Of a DNA stretch of 64,000 nt, positions 6,771 through 17,600 are shown in pieces. The position numbers and the translations under genes are program-made. The stretch covers positions 124,001 through 188,000 of the forward strand of contig PJFB01000003.1 of the NCBI GenBank assembly GCA_003574895.1, given 5' to 3'. The notes below the pieces were generated by a model. It worked only from the letters and a program-made list of their open reading frames with translations. It did not search any database and was not told the DNA's origin. This DNA is from Geobacter sp. Its GTDB lineage: Bacteria > Desulfobacterota > Desulfuromonadia > Geobacterales > Pseudopelobacteraceae. The first letter of the stretch is position 1, and each line of letters opens with the position of its first letter.

Positions 6771-8564
6771 TTACGGAAGGTACCTGACTACGAAGTATGC
6801 CGAGGTACCCGAACCCTGCCCTCCAGCGACAACGATTTTGCCGTTCCCGTCGATGGCAGTGGCGTAGGGGTAAGGACTTGTGCCGATCGTGGTAAGCACA
6901 TAACCGTCGGGGGTGCCGAAGGTAGTGTCGAGGACCCCGTTCGCACTAAAACGGGCAACTCCTATCTGGGATGAGGTTGGGGTTGTGCTGACATGCCCTG
7001 CGAGGATAATGCCGGTGCTGGTCAAGGCCATCGAGTAAGCTTCGCCGCTGACACCGACTCCCCCGACCGGCGTGGTGACGAGACCCGAAGTGCCGAAGGT
7101 GCTGTCAATGGTACCGTCTGCATTGAACCGGAGCATGGCGAACTGAAAGATCGGACCGACTATAGTACTGCCGCCCACCACAATCTTCCCGCTCTGCAGG
7201 GCCATATCTTCCGGACTGCTTAAGCCGGTGTTAGTTACATAGCCGTTCGGGGCACCAAAACCAGCAGTGTCCAGGGTACCGTCTGTGTTATACTTGGCGA
7301 CAACGGTGGTTCCTGCCCCAGCGTTGTATGCATAACCCATCACGACCATTTTACCATCGGCCTGAATCGCCACCTTATGCGCATATGGAGAGCCCGGGAT
7401 GACCGTGGTCACATAACCTATGCCGGCTCCAAACCCAGCGGTATCGCGGGTGCCATCGGTGTTGAGCCGAACAACAGCGAATTTATCGGCCGTTTCACCG
7501 ACCAGTACTATCTTGCCGTCAGCCTGGATAGCCACGTCCTGCGCACCGTACGACCCGTTCGAGGTAAAGGGTGAATAGAAGATGCCGCTGGCGCCAAAGG
7601 TCGTATCGAGGCTGCCGTCTGAATTGAGGCGGGCAGCGGCCATCCTGAAGAATCCGCCGGAAGTCCCTATGCCCGCCACAACGATTTTGCCGCTGCCATC
7701 GAGGGCAAGGCTGTTGATGATCGAAAGTTCGGTGCTTCCCGACGGCAGAGTGGCGATACCAGCAGTGCCGAAGCCGGTGTCGAGGGTGCCGTCCGTATTG
7801 TAGCGGACAACGGTTGCGTTGGTGCCCGAGCCTGCCGCCAGAATCTTACCATCGGCTTGTATCGCAATGGCATGGGCAAGACCGTCAACAGTCGTGGTTA
7901 CGTACCCTGTCCCACCCCCGAAGGTGGTGTCGAGAGCTCCCGCAGTTCCGGTTCCGCTGGTGACCGTGAGGGTGGTGCTGGAGGTCGCGGTCACTCCGCC
8001 AACCGTGACGGTGATGGTCCCGGTGGTTGCACCCGCAGGCACGGTAACCACTATCTGGGTCGACGTGCTGCTGGTCACGGTCGCAGCTGTTCCGTTGAAT
8101 GCGACAGTGTTACTCGCAGGCGTTGTACTAAAGTTCGTCCCGGTAATGGTGAGGGTGTCACCCGCTGTGGCAGTGGCAGGTGAAAAACCGGTAATGGTGG
8201 GAGCCGGGGTTCCGCCCGTGACCGTAAGGGTGGAACTGGAGGTCGCGGTCACTCCGCCAACCGTGACGGTGATGGTCCCAGAGGTTGCACCCGCAGGCAC
8301 GGCAACCACTATCTGGGTCGACGTGCAGCTGGTCACGGTCGCCGGTGTGCCGTTGAATGCGACGGTGTTACTCGCTGGCGTTGTACTGAAGCCTGTCCCG
8401 GTAATGGTGAGGGTGTCACCCGCAGTAGCAGTGGCTGGTGAAAAGCTGGTGATGGAGGGAGCCGAGGAATTCGGAATTGGGACAGGGTCACTGCCACAGG
8501 CTCCGAGCACAAAAAGAAGCGTAAACATCACTACCAGGTAGACGAATCCTTGTTTGCCAGTCAT
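6771..8564 (-). CDS. Lipoprotein with two IPT/TIG domains and seven delta-60 repeats
   Basis: This 597-residue exported protein has a lipobox signal peptide (LLFVLGACGSD, lipidated Cys near residue 23). Two nearly identical IPT/TIG immunoglobulin-like domains follow (about 36-115 and 119-200, each ITxFSPATATAGDTLTITGT to TVGGVTATSS). Then come seven delta-60 repeats, each starting D[TS]xFG and containing a VAIQADGKI strand and an RxNxDGTL end. Such repeats form a beta-propeller-like surface. The function is unknown, and a cell-surface or adhesion role is inferred. A consensus AGGAGG lies before the ATG, a good promoter lies 200 bp upstream, and the gene ends at a strong terminator. The 3' third is partly duplicated at 2351-2790. 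Confidence 0.85.
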   Translation of the reverse strand: MTGKQGFVYLVVMFTLLFVLGACGSDPVPIPNSSAPSITSFSPATATAGDTLTITGTGFSTTPASNTVAFNGTPATVTSCTSTQIVVAVPAGATSGTITVTVGGVTATSSSTLTVTGGTPAPTITGFSPATATAGDTLTITGTNFSTTPASNTVAFNGTAATVTSSTSTQIVVTVPAGATTGTITVTVGGVTATSSTTLTVTSGTGTAGALDTTFGGGTGYVTTTVDGLAHAIAIQADGKILAAGSGTNATVVRYNTDGTLDTGFGTAGIATLPSGSTELSIINSLALDGSGKIVVAGIGTSGGFFRMAAARLNSDGSLDTTFGASGIFYSPFTSNGSYGAQDVAIQADGKIVLVGETADKFAVVRLNTDGTRDTAGFGAGIGYVTTVIPGSPYAHKVAIQADGKMVVMGYAYNAGAGTTVVAKYNTDGTLDTAGFGAPNGYVTNTGLSSPEDMALQSGKIVVGGSTIVGPIFQFAMLRFNADGTIDSTFGTSGLVTTPVGGVGVSGEAYSMALTSTGIILAGHVSTTPTSSQIGVARFSANGVLDTTFGTPDGYVLTTIGTSPYPYATAIDGNGKIVVAGGQGSGTSAYFVVRYLP

Positions 8565-8770
8565 AACGGTACCTCCTGAATTTTATTGAGACTCTGCTGC
8601 TTTCACGACAACGAGCGGTCAATAAATCATCATGTATGGCGGCGCAGAACCTATCGGTCATCAGGTCTCTGCCTTCGTTATGAAAGGGAGGTCCGTATTC
8701 GTTTTGTAGCTGAGATGCCTGGCCGGTGAACTGGCAGTTTGTTGAGCTAAGTGCAATAGTTAGTGGGTAT

Positions 8771-8799
8771 ATTTTAATTTAATGATAATAACATGTCAA
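8771..8799 (-). promoter_or_regulatory. Sigma70-type promoter of the delta-60 repeat gene
   Basis: On the minus strand, TTGACA (8799-8794) and TAAAAT (8776-8771) are separated by 17 bp. The implied leader is about 200 nt. I looked for a riboswitch in that leader and saw none. On the other side, 8800-9045 holds no further gene or recognisable element apart from the ribosome-binding site of the next gene. Confidence 0.6.
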
Positions 8800-9045
8800 C
8801 GAGGAAAAAGGATGTAAAGGGAAAGGAATTTGCTCTTTCAGTGCAGAAGGAATAAGGAAGGAATAGTGAAGAGTTGCGTGGCGAGACGGCTGGAAAAACC
8901 GAAAGTCAATCCTGACACCGATGTGATGCCGCCTTTACTCGAGACTGCATGGGGGCTATGATTATATCAAAGTAGATAAGGAAATATTCGGGCCAGCAGT
9001 TCAGCGTGGCAGATTTAAGTCGAATCGCCGGGGAAGGAGATACCA

Positions 9046-9648
9046 ATGCGTTCCATGATCTGGTTGATTATTCCGGCCATCCTTTTGGCAGCCATTCAGG
9101 CCCGGGCTGCGGAAATCACCGCCCTGGCCGCCTGCGCCGACAAGGTATTCACCGAGATCAACCGCACCCAGAAATGGTCAGGAAAGGCGCCGGCCGGCTG
9201 CCGGGCCAGGGTTGTGGTGGAGAAGCGTCCGACCGGGGTATTCGTAACCGCTTGGTCCATCGAACCGGCGGATGGAGGCTGGGTCAGGACCGCCTTCTCG
9301 GCCGGCATGGGATATGCGGAGATAGCCCGCAAAAAGGACCTTGCCGTGGCCAGACAGGACATCATGACGCGTGCCGGGCACCTGGGACGCTGCCTGGAAT
9401 CGATCAATACCGTCAACGACCCGCTTGACTGCCGCGACAGCGCAACCAAGTCCTATCTGGCCGGAGAAGAGTCCGGCATCGAAAACAAGCGCCTCATCTG
9501 GCTGGACGACAATGGCCGTCACACCGTGGCCGAATTCGCTTACGGAGACACCGAGGCCACGCCCTCACCCCCTGCCGACCTGATGGGGGGCCAGCCCCTG
9601 CTCCCCGGCATGATCATCAACCTCCATGTCATTGACGACCAGAGCTGA
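9046..9648 (+). CDS. Hypothetical secreted protein
   Basis: The product has 200 residues, with an N-terminal signal peptide (MRSMIWLIIPAILLAAIQAR, cleavage near ARAAE). The mature part contains four cysteines (CADK, GCRAR, GRCLE, LDCRD), which could form disulfides in the periplasm, and a conserved-looking WSIEPADGGWVRTAFSAGMGY segment. AAGGAG precedes the ATG at good spacing. It is transcribed toward the pfa operon but is separated from it by 350 bp containing a candidate promoter, so it is probably a separate unit. I do not recognise the family. Confidence 0.6.
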   Translation: MRSMIWLIIPAILLAAIQARAAEITALAACADKVFTEINRTQKWSGKAPAGCRARVVVEKRPTGVFVTAWSIEPADGGWVRTAFSAGMGYAEIARKKDLAVARQDIMTRAGHLGRCLESINTVNDPLDCRDSATKSYLAGEESGIENKRLIWLDDNGRHTVAEFAYGDTEATPSPPADLMGGQPLLPGMIINLHVIDDQS

Positions 9649-9822
9649 AACAAGACGGTTCCGGCCAAAGCGGTTAAATGAACGGGGCTACTTCCTGAAA
9701 ATGCTGCCGCACATTGGCTCAAGCAACCGCGCCACTCCTCTCATTAATTGCAATTTTCATGTTTTTTAGCTGGTTACATTATCCATTACTGAGACTAATC
9801 AAATTAAAACGATAGTCTTATC

Positions 9823-9849
9823 TTGCATTTTTGCCTGATTTCGTATACT
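9823..9849 (+). promoter_or_regulatory. Candidate promoter of the pfa-ole operon
   Basis: TTGCAT (9823-9828) and TATACT (9844-9849) lie in AT-rich DNA with a 15-bp spacer, somewhat short of the ideal. It is the best match in the 350-bp gap before pfaD. The leader would be about 145 nt. No operator was recognised in the rest of the gap. Confidence 0.35.
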
Positions 9850-9998
9850 GATAGGCGGATAAAATTTCGGCGGAGAAGATCGCCGTATTCCACGAAAACG
9901 GAAACACATACACGTTCAAAGCAAACGCATAAAAATTCCCAAGTACCCGTGTCCGTCCTCTAGTTCCCATTGCTGGTCATAGTACTTTATCCATTACG

Positions 9999-11690
9999 AT
10001 GACACAGATCACAGGAGATTCCCGTTTGACGCAGTTCCAGCAACAGGGTGATAATATCGGATTTTCGGCGGGAAATAGCATACTGGGGTGGTGGCGGGCA
10101 GATTTACCGCTCGATCAGTGCCGGGAAATCGAAATAACCGAAGCTCTTCGCCTGGTACGAAGGCCCGTTTTCCTGATCAACAGCAATGGAGCATTGACCG
10201 CTAAAACCAACGGCAGTGTTTTACTTGGCAAGGGCAATCCCGAGAACGGCGCGCTGCCCCTGGCGGGTTACGTCCCGCCATACCCGCCGGAGAGACTTGG
10301 CGACCGTGGATTCTGCGACGAATTGGGCCTTCGTTACCCTTACCTGGGCGGTTCAATGGCCAAGGGGATCAGCTCTGTAGCCATGGTCGAAGAACTGGGC
10401 CATGCCGGAATGCTCGGTTTTTTCGGCGCAGCCGGCTTGCCGCTTGCAACAGTGGCGGCAGCGGTTGATCGACTGGCTGGCAGCAAGACACCCCATGGCT
10501 TTAACCTGATCCATTCCCCCCACGAACCGGAACTGGAAAACGCCCTGGCCGAACTGTATATCCGGAAAGGGGTTCGGCTTGTGGAGGCATCCGCCTTCCT
10601 TGACCTGACCCCGCCCCTGGTGCGCTACCGGATCCACGGCATCTGGCGCGACAGCAACGGTGTGGTCATCACGCCGAACAGGATCATTGCCAAGGTTTCC
10701 CGTGAAGAACTGGCAGCCAAATTCTTCGCGCCGCCGCCCGAGGCATTTCTGCGCGAACTCGTTGCCTCCGGGGAAATAACTGCCGAACAGGCCGAACTTG
10801 CCGCGCTGATACCCATGGCCCAGGAGATCACGGCCGAGGCCGACTCCGGCGGGCACACCGACAACAGACCGGCATGCACGCTTTTCCCGACCATCCTCTC
10901 CCTGGCCTCCAGGCTGGAGTCCCGCTATGGCTATGACCGGAAACTGCGGGTCGGGCTGGCGGGCGGGATAGCCACCCCGGCTTCGGCCGCGGCAGCCTTT
11001 GCCATGGGAGCGGCCTATATCATGACCGGTTCGGTTCATCAGGCCTGTCTTGAGTCGGGCACCTCAGGCGAAGTGCGGCAGATGCTGGCCGAAACGCGCC
11101 AGGCCGACGTGGCCATGGCCCCGGCCGCCGACATGTTCGAGATGGGGGTTACGGTCCAGGTGCTAAAAAGAGGCACCATGTTTCCCATGCGGGCCGCCAA
11201 ATTGTACGAGATCTTCCGCGCTTGCGACGGACTCGATGACATCCCCCCGACTGAGAAAGAGAAACTGGAGAAGACCCTGTTCCGAGCTCCGCTGGCCGAT
11301 ATCTGGCAGCAGACCCGCGGTTATTTCATGCAGCGTGACCCGCGCCAGGCGGAACGCGGAGATCGGGACCCAAAGCATCGCATGGCCCTGGTCTTCCGCT
11401 GGTACCTGGGGCAGGCCGCCCATTGGGCCAAAGACGGCGAATCTTCCCGCAAGATCGATTACCAGGTCTGGTGCGGCCCGGCCATGGGCGCCTTCAACGA
11501 ATGGGCCAAAAACAGCTTCATGGAAGCGCCCGCCCGCAGGACGGTTGCCGCGGTGGCCCTGAACATTCTGTTTGGCGCGGCAGTTCTTAATCGTGCCAAC
11601 ATGCTGCGTAGCCAGGGAGTCCAGCTTCCCTGGAGCACCATGAGCGCTGAACCGCTGGAAGAAACAAAAATCAAGGAGTACCTGGCGTGA
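9999..11690 (+). CDS. pfaD: PfaD: flavin-dependent trans enoyl reductase of PUFA synthase
   Basis: This 563-residue protein of the PfaD / 2-nitropropane dioxygenase-like family is the FMN-dependent TIM-barrel enoyl reductase that works in trans with PfaA and PfaC. The N-terminal part (GWWRADLPLDQCREIEITEA, RPVFLINSNG) is typical of PfaD. The barrel follows with GSMAKGISSVAMVEELGHAG, the phosphate-binding GLAGGIATPASAAAAFAMGA, and ITADSGGHTD-like EAD-SGGHTDNRP. The C-terminal KTRGYF-like QQTRGYFMQRDP and RWYLGQAAHWA blocks are also family features. ATG 9999 has no clear ribosome-binding site. An in-frame TTG at 10026 lies 8 nt after AGGAG and may be the true start. It is the first gene of the operon and overlaps pfaA by 4 nt. 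Confidence 0.93.
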   Translation: MTQITGDSRLTQFQQQGDNIGFSAGNSILGWWRADLPLDQCREIEITEALRLVRRPVFLINSNGALTAKTNGSVLLGKGNPENGALPLAGYVPPYPPERLGDRGFCDELGLRYPYLGGSMAKGISSVAMVEELGHAGMLGFFGAAGLPLATVAAAVDRLAGSKTPHGFNLIHSPHEPELENALAELYIRKGVRLVEASAFLDLTPPLVRYRIHGIWRDSNGVVITPNRIIAKVSREELAAKFFAPPPEAFLRELVASGEITAEQAELAALIPMAQEITAEADSGGHTDNRPACTLFPTILSLASRLESRYGYDRKLRVGLAGGIATPASAAAAFAMGAAYIMTGSVHQACLESGTSGEVRQMLAETRQADVAMAPAADMFEMGVTVQVLKRGTMFPMRAAKLYEIFRACDGLDDIPPTEKEKLEKTLFRAPLADIWQQTRGYFMQRDPRQAERGDRDPKHRMALVFRWYLGQAAHWAKDGESSRKIDYQVWCGPAMGAFNEWAKNSFMEAPARRTVAAVALNILFGAAVLNRANMLRSQGVQLPWSTMSAEPLEETKIKEYLA

Positions 11691-14600
11691 AAAAGGAAGA
11701 TGTGAACCGGAACATTCCCTTCAACGGGACACCGTTGGCTATTATCGGCATCGGCTGCCTCTTTCCGCGGGCCAATGATCAAAACACCTATTGGGCAAAT
11801 ATCCGCGAGGGTATCGATGCCATTACCGATATCCCGGCAACGCACTGGCGGGTCGAAGATTATTTTGCCCAGGACCAGAAAGCCCCGGATCGCACCTACG
11901 GTCAGCGCGGCGGCTTTATTTCCCCGGTCCCTTTCAACCCCATGGAGTTCAACATCCCGCCCAACATCCTTGAGGCAATCGATTCGTCACAACTGCTGGG
12001 CCTGGTGACTGCCGGCCATGCATTGAAAGATGCCGGTTACGGACCGGAACGGGACTATGACCGGAGCCGGACCAGCGTCATCCTGGGGGTGACCGGAACC
12101 CTGGAACTGGTGATCCCTCTGGGTGCTCGACTGGGGCATCCCATCTGGCGCAAGGCCCTGAAAGAGGCGGGCGTGGACGATGCGGTCAGCGAGGACGTGG
12201 TGGAACGGATCGCCGACTCCTATGTATCCTGGCAGGAAAACTCCTTTCCCGGCCTGCTCGGCAACGTGGTGGCCGGCAGGATCAGCAAGCAGTACAACCT
12301 GGGCGGCACCAACTGCGTTGTGGATGCGGCCTGCGCCAGTTCCTTCAGCGCCCTGCACCTGGCCGGCATGGAGCTTGCCACCGGCAAATCCGACATGGTG
12401 GTCACCGGCGGCATCGATACCTTCAACGACATCTTCATGTACATGTGCTTCAGCAAGACTCCCGCACTGTCGCCCAGCGGCAACGCAAAACCGTTCGACT
12501 CCCAGGCGGACGGCACCATCCTGGGCGAAGGCCTGGGCCTCGTGGTCATCAAGAGACTGGCGGACGCCGAGCGGGACGGAGACAAGATATATGCCGTGGT
12601 CCGAGGTGTCGGCTCCTCCAGTGACGGCAAGGGCGATGCGATCTATGCCCCCAGCGCGGGCGGACAAAAAAAGGCGCTGCTCAATGCCTACAGCCAAGCC
12701 GGGGTCACACCGGACAGCATCGGCCTGATCGAGGCCCACGGCACCGGCACCAAGGTGGGCGACGCGGTTGAGGTCAACGCCTTGCGCGAGGTATTCGGCG
12801 AAGCGGACAGGCCCTGGTGCACCCTGGGCTCGGTCAAGTCGCAGATTGGCCACACCAAGGCGTCAGCCGGCGCGGCCGGCCTGATCAAGGCGGCCCTGGC
12901 CCTCCACCACAAGGTGCTCCCCCCTACCATCAAGGTAAAGAAACCGCTGGACGAGGTATCCAGCGGCCGCACCCCGTTCTACCTCTCTGACAAGAAGCGC
13001 CCATGGCTGTCCAGCGGCGCTACGCCGCGGCGTGCCGGGATAAGCGCCTTTGGTTTCGGCGGCTCCAACTTCCACGTGGTCCTGGAAGAATACAGGCCGC
13101 TGAAGGATTCCGTCGATTGGGACGGCACCGTTCAAATACTCCCCCTGTCAGGAACCGACCCCAAGTCGCTGGAGGCAGCCCTTACCGGTTTGCCTGCCAC
13201 CGGCACATGGGACGACATCCGTGGCGCAGCCGCCAAGGCCCGCGTTGCCTTCGACGCCACGGCACCCTGCAGGCTGGCTCTGGTGCTCGAACAGGACAAA
13301 TCAAATCTGGGCACCATGGTCGCCAATGCCCGGGCAATGCTTGCCAAAAATCCGTTGACCTCCTGGAACACACCGGACGGCATCTTCTACGCCTGCGGCT
13401 CCCAGCCGGGCAAGCTCGGACTGCTGTTCCCCGGCCAGGGTTCCCAGTACACCGGCATGCTCAGGGATCTTTCCTGCGCGTTTCCGCAACTATTGGAGAG
13501 CATCGCCAGCGCTGACAACGGCTTTTCCGCACCAGATGGCACCCGGCTCTCCGACCTCATTTATCCCCCGACCGCCTTCGACGCCGACAGCGCGGCAGCT
13601 CAGGAGGCGGCTCTGCGCGCCACCCAGGCTGCCCAGCCGGCCATCGGAGCAGTCAGCATCGGCGCCATGAACGTGCTGAATGCGTTCGGCATTACCGCCG
13701 ACGCCGTGGCCGGCCACAGCTACGGCGAACTGACCGCCCTCTGCGCTGCCGGGCGCTTCGACGAACAAGCGCTACATGAGCTCTCGCGCCTCCGGGGCCG
13801 CCTGATGGGTGACGGATCGGGCGACAAGGGGAGCATGCTGGCGGTTTCCGCCTCCCTGGCGGCCATAGAGCAGGTCATTGCCGAAGAAAAGCTCGACCTG
13901 GTCATTGCCAACCGCAACGCACCTACCCAGGCAGTGCTGTCGGGCTCCACTGAAGAGATCAAGCGGGCAGTTTCGATTTTCACCGCCCGCAAGCTCTCAT
14001 GCAAACAACTGCCTGTGGCAGCCGCCTTCCACAGCAGCTTGGTTGCCGACGCAGCCGTACCATTTCTGGCCGCGCTCGGGGAGATCGAGATCAACGAAGC
14101 CACCATCCCGGTCTACGCCAATACAACCGCGGCCCAATATCCGGTCGATGCCGACGCAGCCAAGGCCCTGCTGGCCGGGCAGCTGGCCCGGCCAGTGGAA
14201 TTCGTTGCCGAGATCGAGGCCATGTATGCCGATGGTGTACGCACTTTTGTGGAGGCCGGCCCCGGCGCCCGGCTGACCGGCCTGGTCAAGGCTATCCTGG
14301 GAGAACGGGACCATGCGGCCATTGCCCTGGATGCCTCCAGCGGCAAGCGTTCCGGTATGACCGACCTGGCCCGCACCCTGGCCCAGCTGGCCGTGCTCGG
14401 CCATGGAGTTCGCCTGACCGCCTGGGACGAAGGCTACCAGCCCATGGTGGCCGTGCCGGGCAAAAAACCCGCCATCACAGTACCGATCTGCGGGGCCAAC
14501 TATGTCAAGCCCAAGCCGCAGAGGCCTCCGGTCCTGCCCAGACCTGCAGCAACTCCGGCTCCTGCGCAGCAAGCCACCAGCGCACCCGCCCCTGCCAGCC

Positions 14601-17600
14601 AGCAGGCCATGGCCATTGCGCCGGCCCAAACCCAGGTTTCCAGGGACGCACTGGCCGAATCGCTCCGGGTCACCAGGGAAGGCATAGCCGTGCTGCAGAG
14701 GATGCAGGAAGAAACCGCCCAGCTCCACCGCCGCTTCCTGGAAGGACAGGAGACCGCCAACCGTACCATCCAGACCCTCCTTGGACAACAGCAGCAGTTG
14801 CTCCAGACCGGCGGCATTACCGCTGCCCCATCCTATGCTCAGCCACAATCGCCAATGGCACCGATTGCGCCTCCAGTTGCCGCCCCTGTCGCCACCACTA
14901 TTTCCGTTGGCAACGCGGAGCCGGCCATTGCCGCACATCCACCCGCAACTGCGGCCCCGGCAAACGACAATGTGGCCGCGACCCTGTTGGCCGTGGTAAG
15001 CGAGAAGACCGGTTATCCCGTGGAGATGCTGGAGTTGGACATGGGCATGGACTCCGACCTGGGCATCGACTCCATCAAGCGGGTCGAGATCCTCTCGGCA
15101 CTCCAGGAACGCCTGCCCGGCTCCCCGGTCATCGGTCCGGAGCACCTGGGCACCCTCCGCACCCTGGGCGAAATCGCCCGCCACCTGGGCGCCGGAGCAA
15201 ATACGGACTCATCAAACTCTACGAACTCATCGAACTCCATCTCCGCGACCCTGTTGGCCGTGGTCAGCGAGAAGACCGGTTATCCCGTGGAGATGCTGGA
15301 GCTGGACATGGGCATGGACTCCGACCTGGGCATCGACTCCATCAAACGGGTCGAGATCCTCTCGGCACTCCAGGAGCGCCTGCCCGGCTCCCCGGTCATC
15401 GGACCCGAGCACCTGGGCACACTCCGCACCCTGGGCGAAATCGCCCGCCACCTGGGGGCAGGCGTTACAGCGGAAGTGTTGCCTGCCGCACCCGCTCTTG
15501 CACCGTCTGAACCCAATGCAAGGCAGGAAGCGACCAGCAGCGCCACCCCTGCTGTTGTCAAACGCAGCACCATCAACCCCGTGGCCCTGGAAGCAGCGGC
15601 CGAGCGGCTGGCAATTGCCGAGGAGGGCGAACTATGGGTAACCGATGACGGTTCCGCCTTTGCCGTGGAGTTGTGCACCATGCTTCGGGCCAAGGGGCAT
15701 ACGGTCCGCCTGGTCACCGTGGACACGGTCGAAGAAAAGACGCCGGCAACGGATATCACGGGACTGGTGATCTGCGCCCCCCATGCCGGAACCACCGACC
15801 TGTTCCTGGAAAACGCGTTCCTGCTCCTGAAAAGCGTTGCCCCGACCCTGCGCCGGGCAGGCGCTGCCAGCGGCTCACTGTTCTGCACCCTGTCACGCCT
15901 GGACGGCGCCTTTGGCTGCGGCGTCGATACGGTTCTTGTTGACCCGCTATCCGGCGGCCTTGCCGGACTCGTCAAGAGCGCTGCCCGTGAATGGCCTGAC
16001 GTTGCCTGCAAGGCCATAGACCTGGCAGGATTCCAGGATCCGACCGCCGCTGCCCAGGCCGTGGCCGAAGAGATTGTCAGCTGCGGACCGGTGGAAGTGG
16101 GACTCTCCCCCCAGGGAAGGATCGGTCTGACGCTCTCCGAATTGCCTGAGCTCCAGGCTGCGGTGACACCACCAATCCGCGAAGGCGAAGTGGTGGTTGT
16201 TACCGGCGGCGGCCGCGGTGTCACCACGGCGGCAGCGGTTGCCCTGGCCGAGGCATACAAGCCATTGCTGGTTCTTCTGGGCAGAAGCCCGGAACTCCTG
16301 CCCGAACCGGCCTGGCTGGCGCAGTTGGCCAACGAGGGACAGATCAAGCGGGCCATCCTGGAGCAGGCTACGGAAAAACTCCACCCAAGGGATATCGAGG
16401 AACGGTACCGGGCAGTTGCTGCCGGCCGGGAACTGCGCGCGACCCTGGCCAGGGTCGAGGCGGCGGGCGGCAAGGCAATCTACCGCTCCGTCGATATTCG
16501 CGACACCGACGCGGTCGACGCGCTGCTGCAGAACATCCGGAGCGAGCACGGCCCCATCCGCGGCATTGTCCATGGCGCCGGGGTGCTGGCCGACCGACTC
16601 ATCATAGACAAAACCCGCGAACAATTCTCCCTGGTCTATGGCACCAAGGTGGCAGGACTGCGGGCCCTGCTGGATGCCACGGCCAATGACGACCTGGGCT
16701 TCATCGCCCTGTTCGCATCCACCACCGGCCGTTTCGGCCGAAGCGGCCAGGTGGACTATGCCGTTGCCAACGAGGTCCTGAACAAGATTGCCCAGGCCGA
16801 GGCGCGGCGCAGGCCCGGCTGCCGTACGGTCAGCATCAACTGGGGTCCATGGGATGGCGGCATGGTCACCCCTGCCCTGAAAAAGGTCTTTGCCGGCGAA
16901 GGGATCGGCCTGATCGGCCTCCATGAGGGGGGCGAACTGCTGATCCGCGAGATCGCCGCCGCTGAGGCGCCGGTGGAGGTGGTGGCCCTGGCAGGGACAT
17001 CGGAAAAACTGCTCCTGCCCCAAGGCACTGCACCTGCAAAACCCCTGGCCGAGGCATTCACCCTTACCCTGGGGGTGGACGACTACCCATTCCTGCGTTC
17101 CCACGTCATTGACGGCAAGGCGGTCCTTCCCATGGCGATGATCGTGGAGTGGCTGGCCCATGGCGGGCTGCACGGCAATCCCGGTTTCCGTTTCCACGGT
17201 TTCAACGACCTGCGCATCTGCAAGGGGGTCGTCTTTGAACGGAACACCCCCTATACCGTGCGGATCATGGCCGGCCGTGCCATGAAAAAGGACTCTCTCT
17301 ACGTCGTGCCGATGGAACTCATCGGGATTCCGGCCCAGGGGCGCACGGTCCTCCATGCCCGGGGCGAGGTTGTACTGGCAAAGCAGCTGCCGGAGGGCAT
17401 CCGGTCCATCGGCGAGCTGCCCGTTTCGCCGTATGCACCGCAAGGCGGGAAAATCTACGACCCCGAGCGCCTCTTCCACGGCCCGGACCTCCACGGCATC
17501 GAGCATGTGGACAGCTGCTCCCCCAAGGGGATAACCGCCCTGGTCAAGGGTGCTCCCCAGCCGGCCAGCTGGATCAGGCAGCCGTTCCGGAGCACCTGGA

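Noticed and set aside
7819-8541. Val/Pro-rich 240-codon open frame on the plus strand
   Set aside because: It is the complement of the two IPT repeats of the delta-60 lipoprotein. The repetitive protein sequence reflects that repeat.
8565-8764. Riboswitch in the long leader of the delta-60 gene
   Set aside because: The leader has none of the GEMM, cobalamin or other common core motifs that I can recognise.
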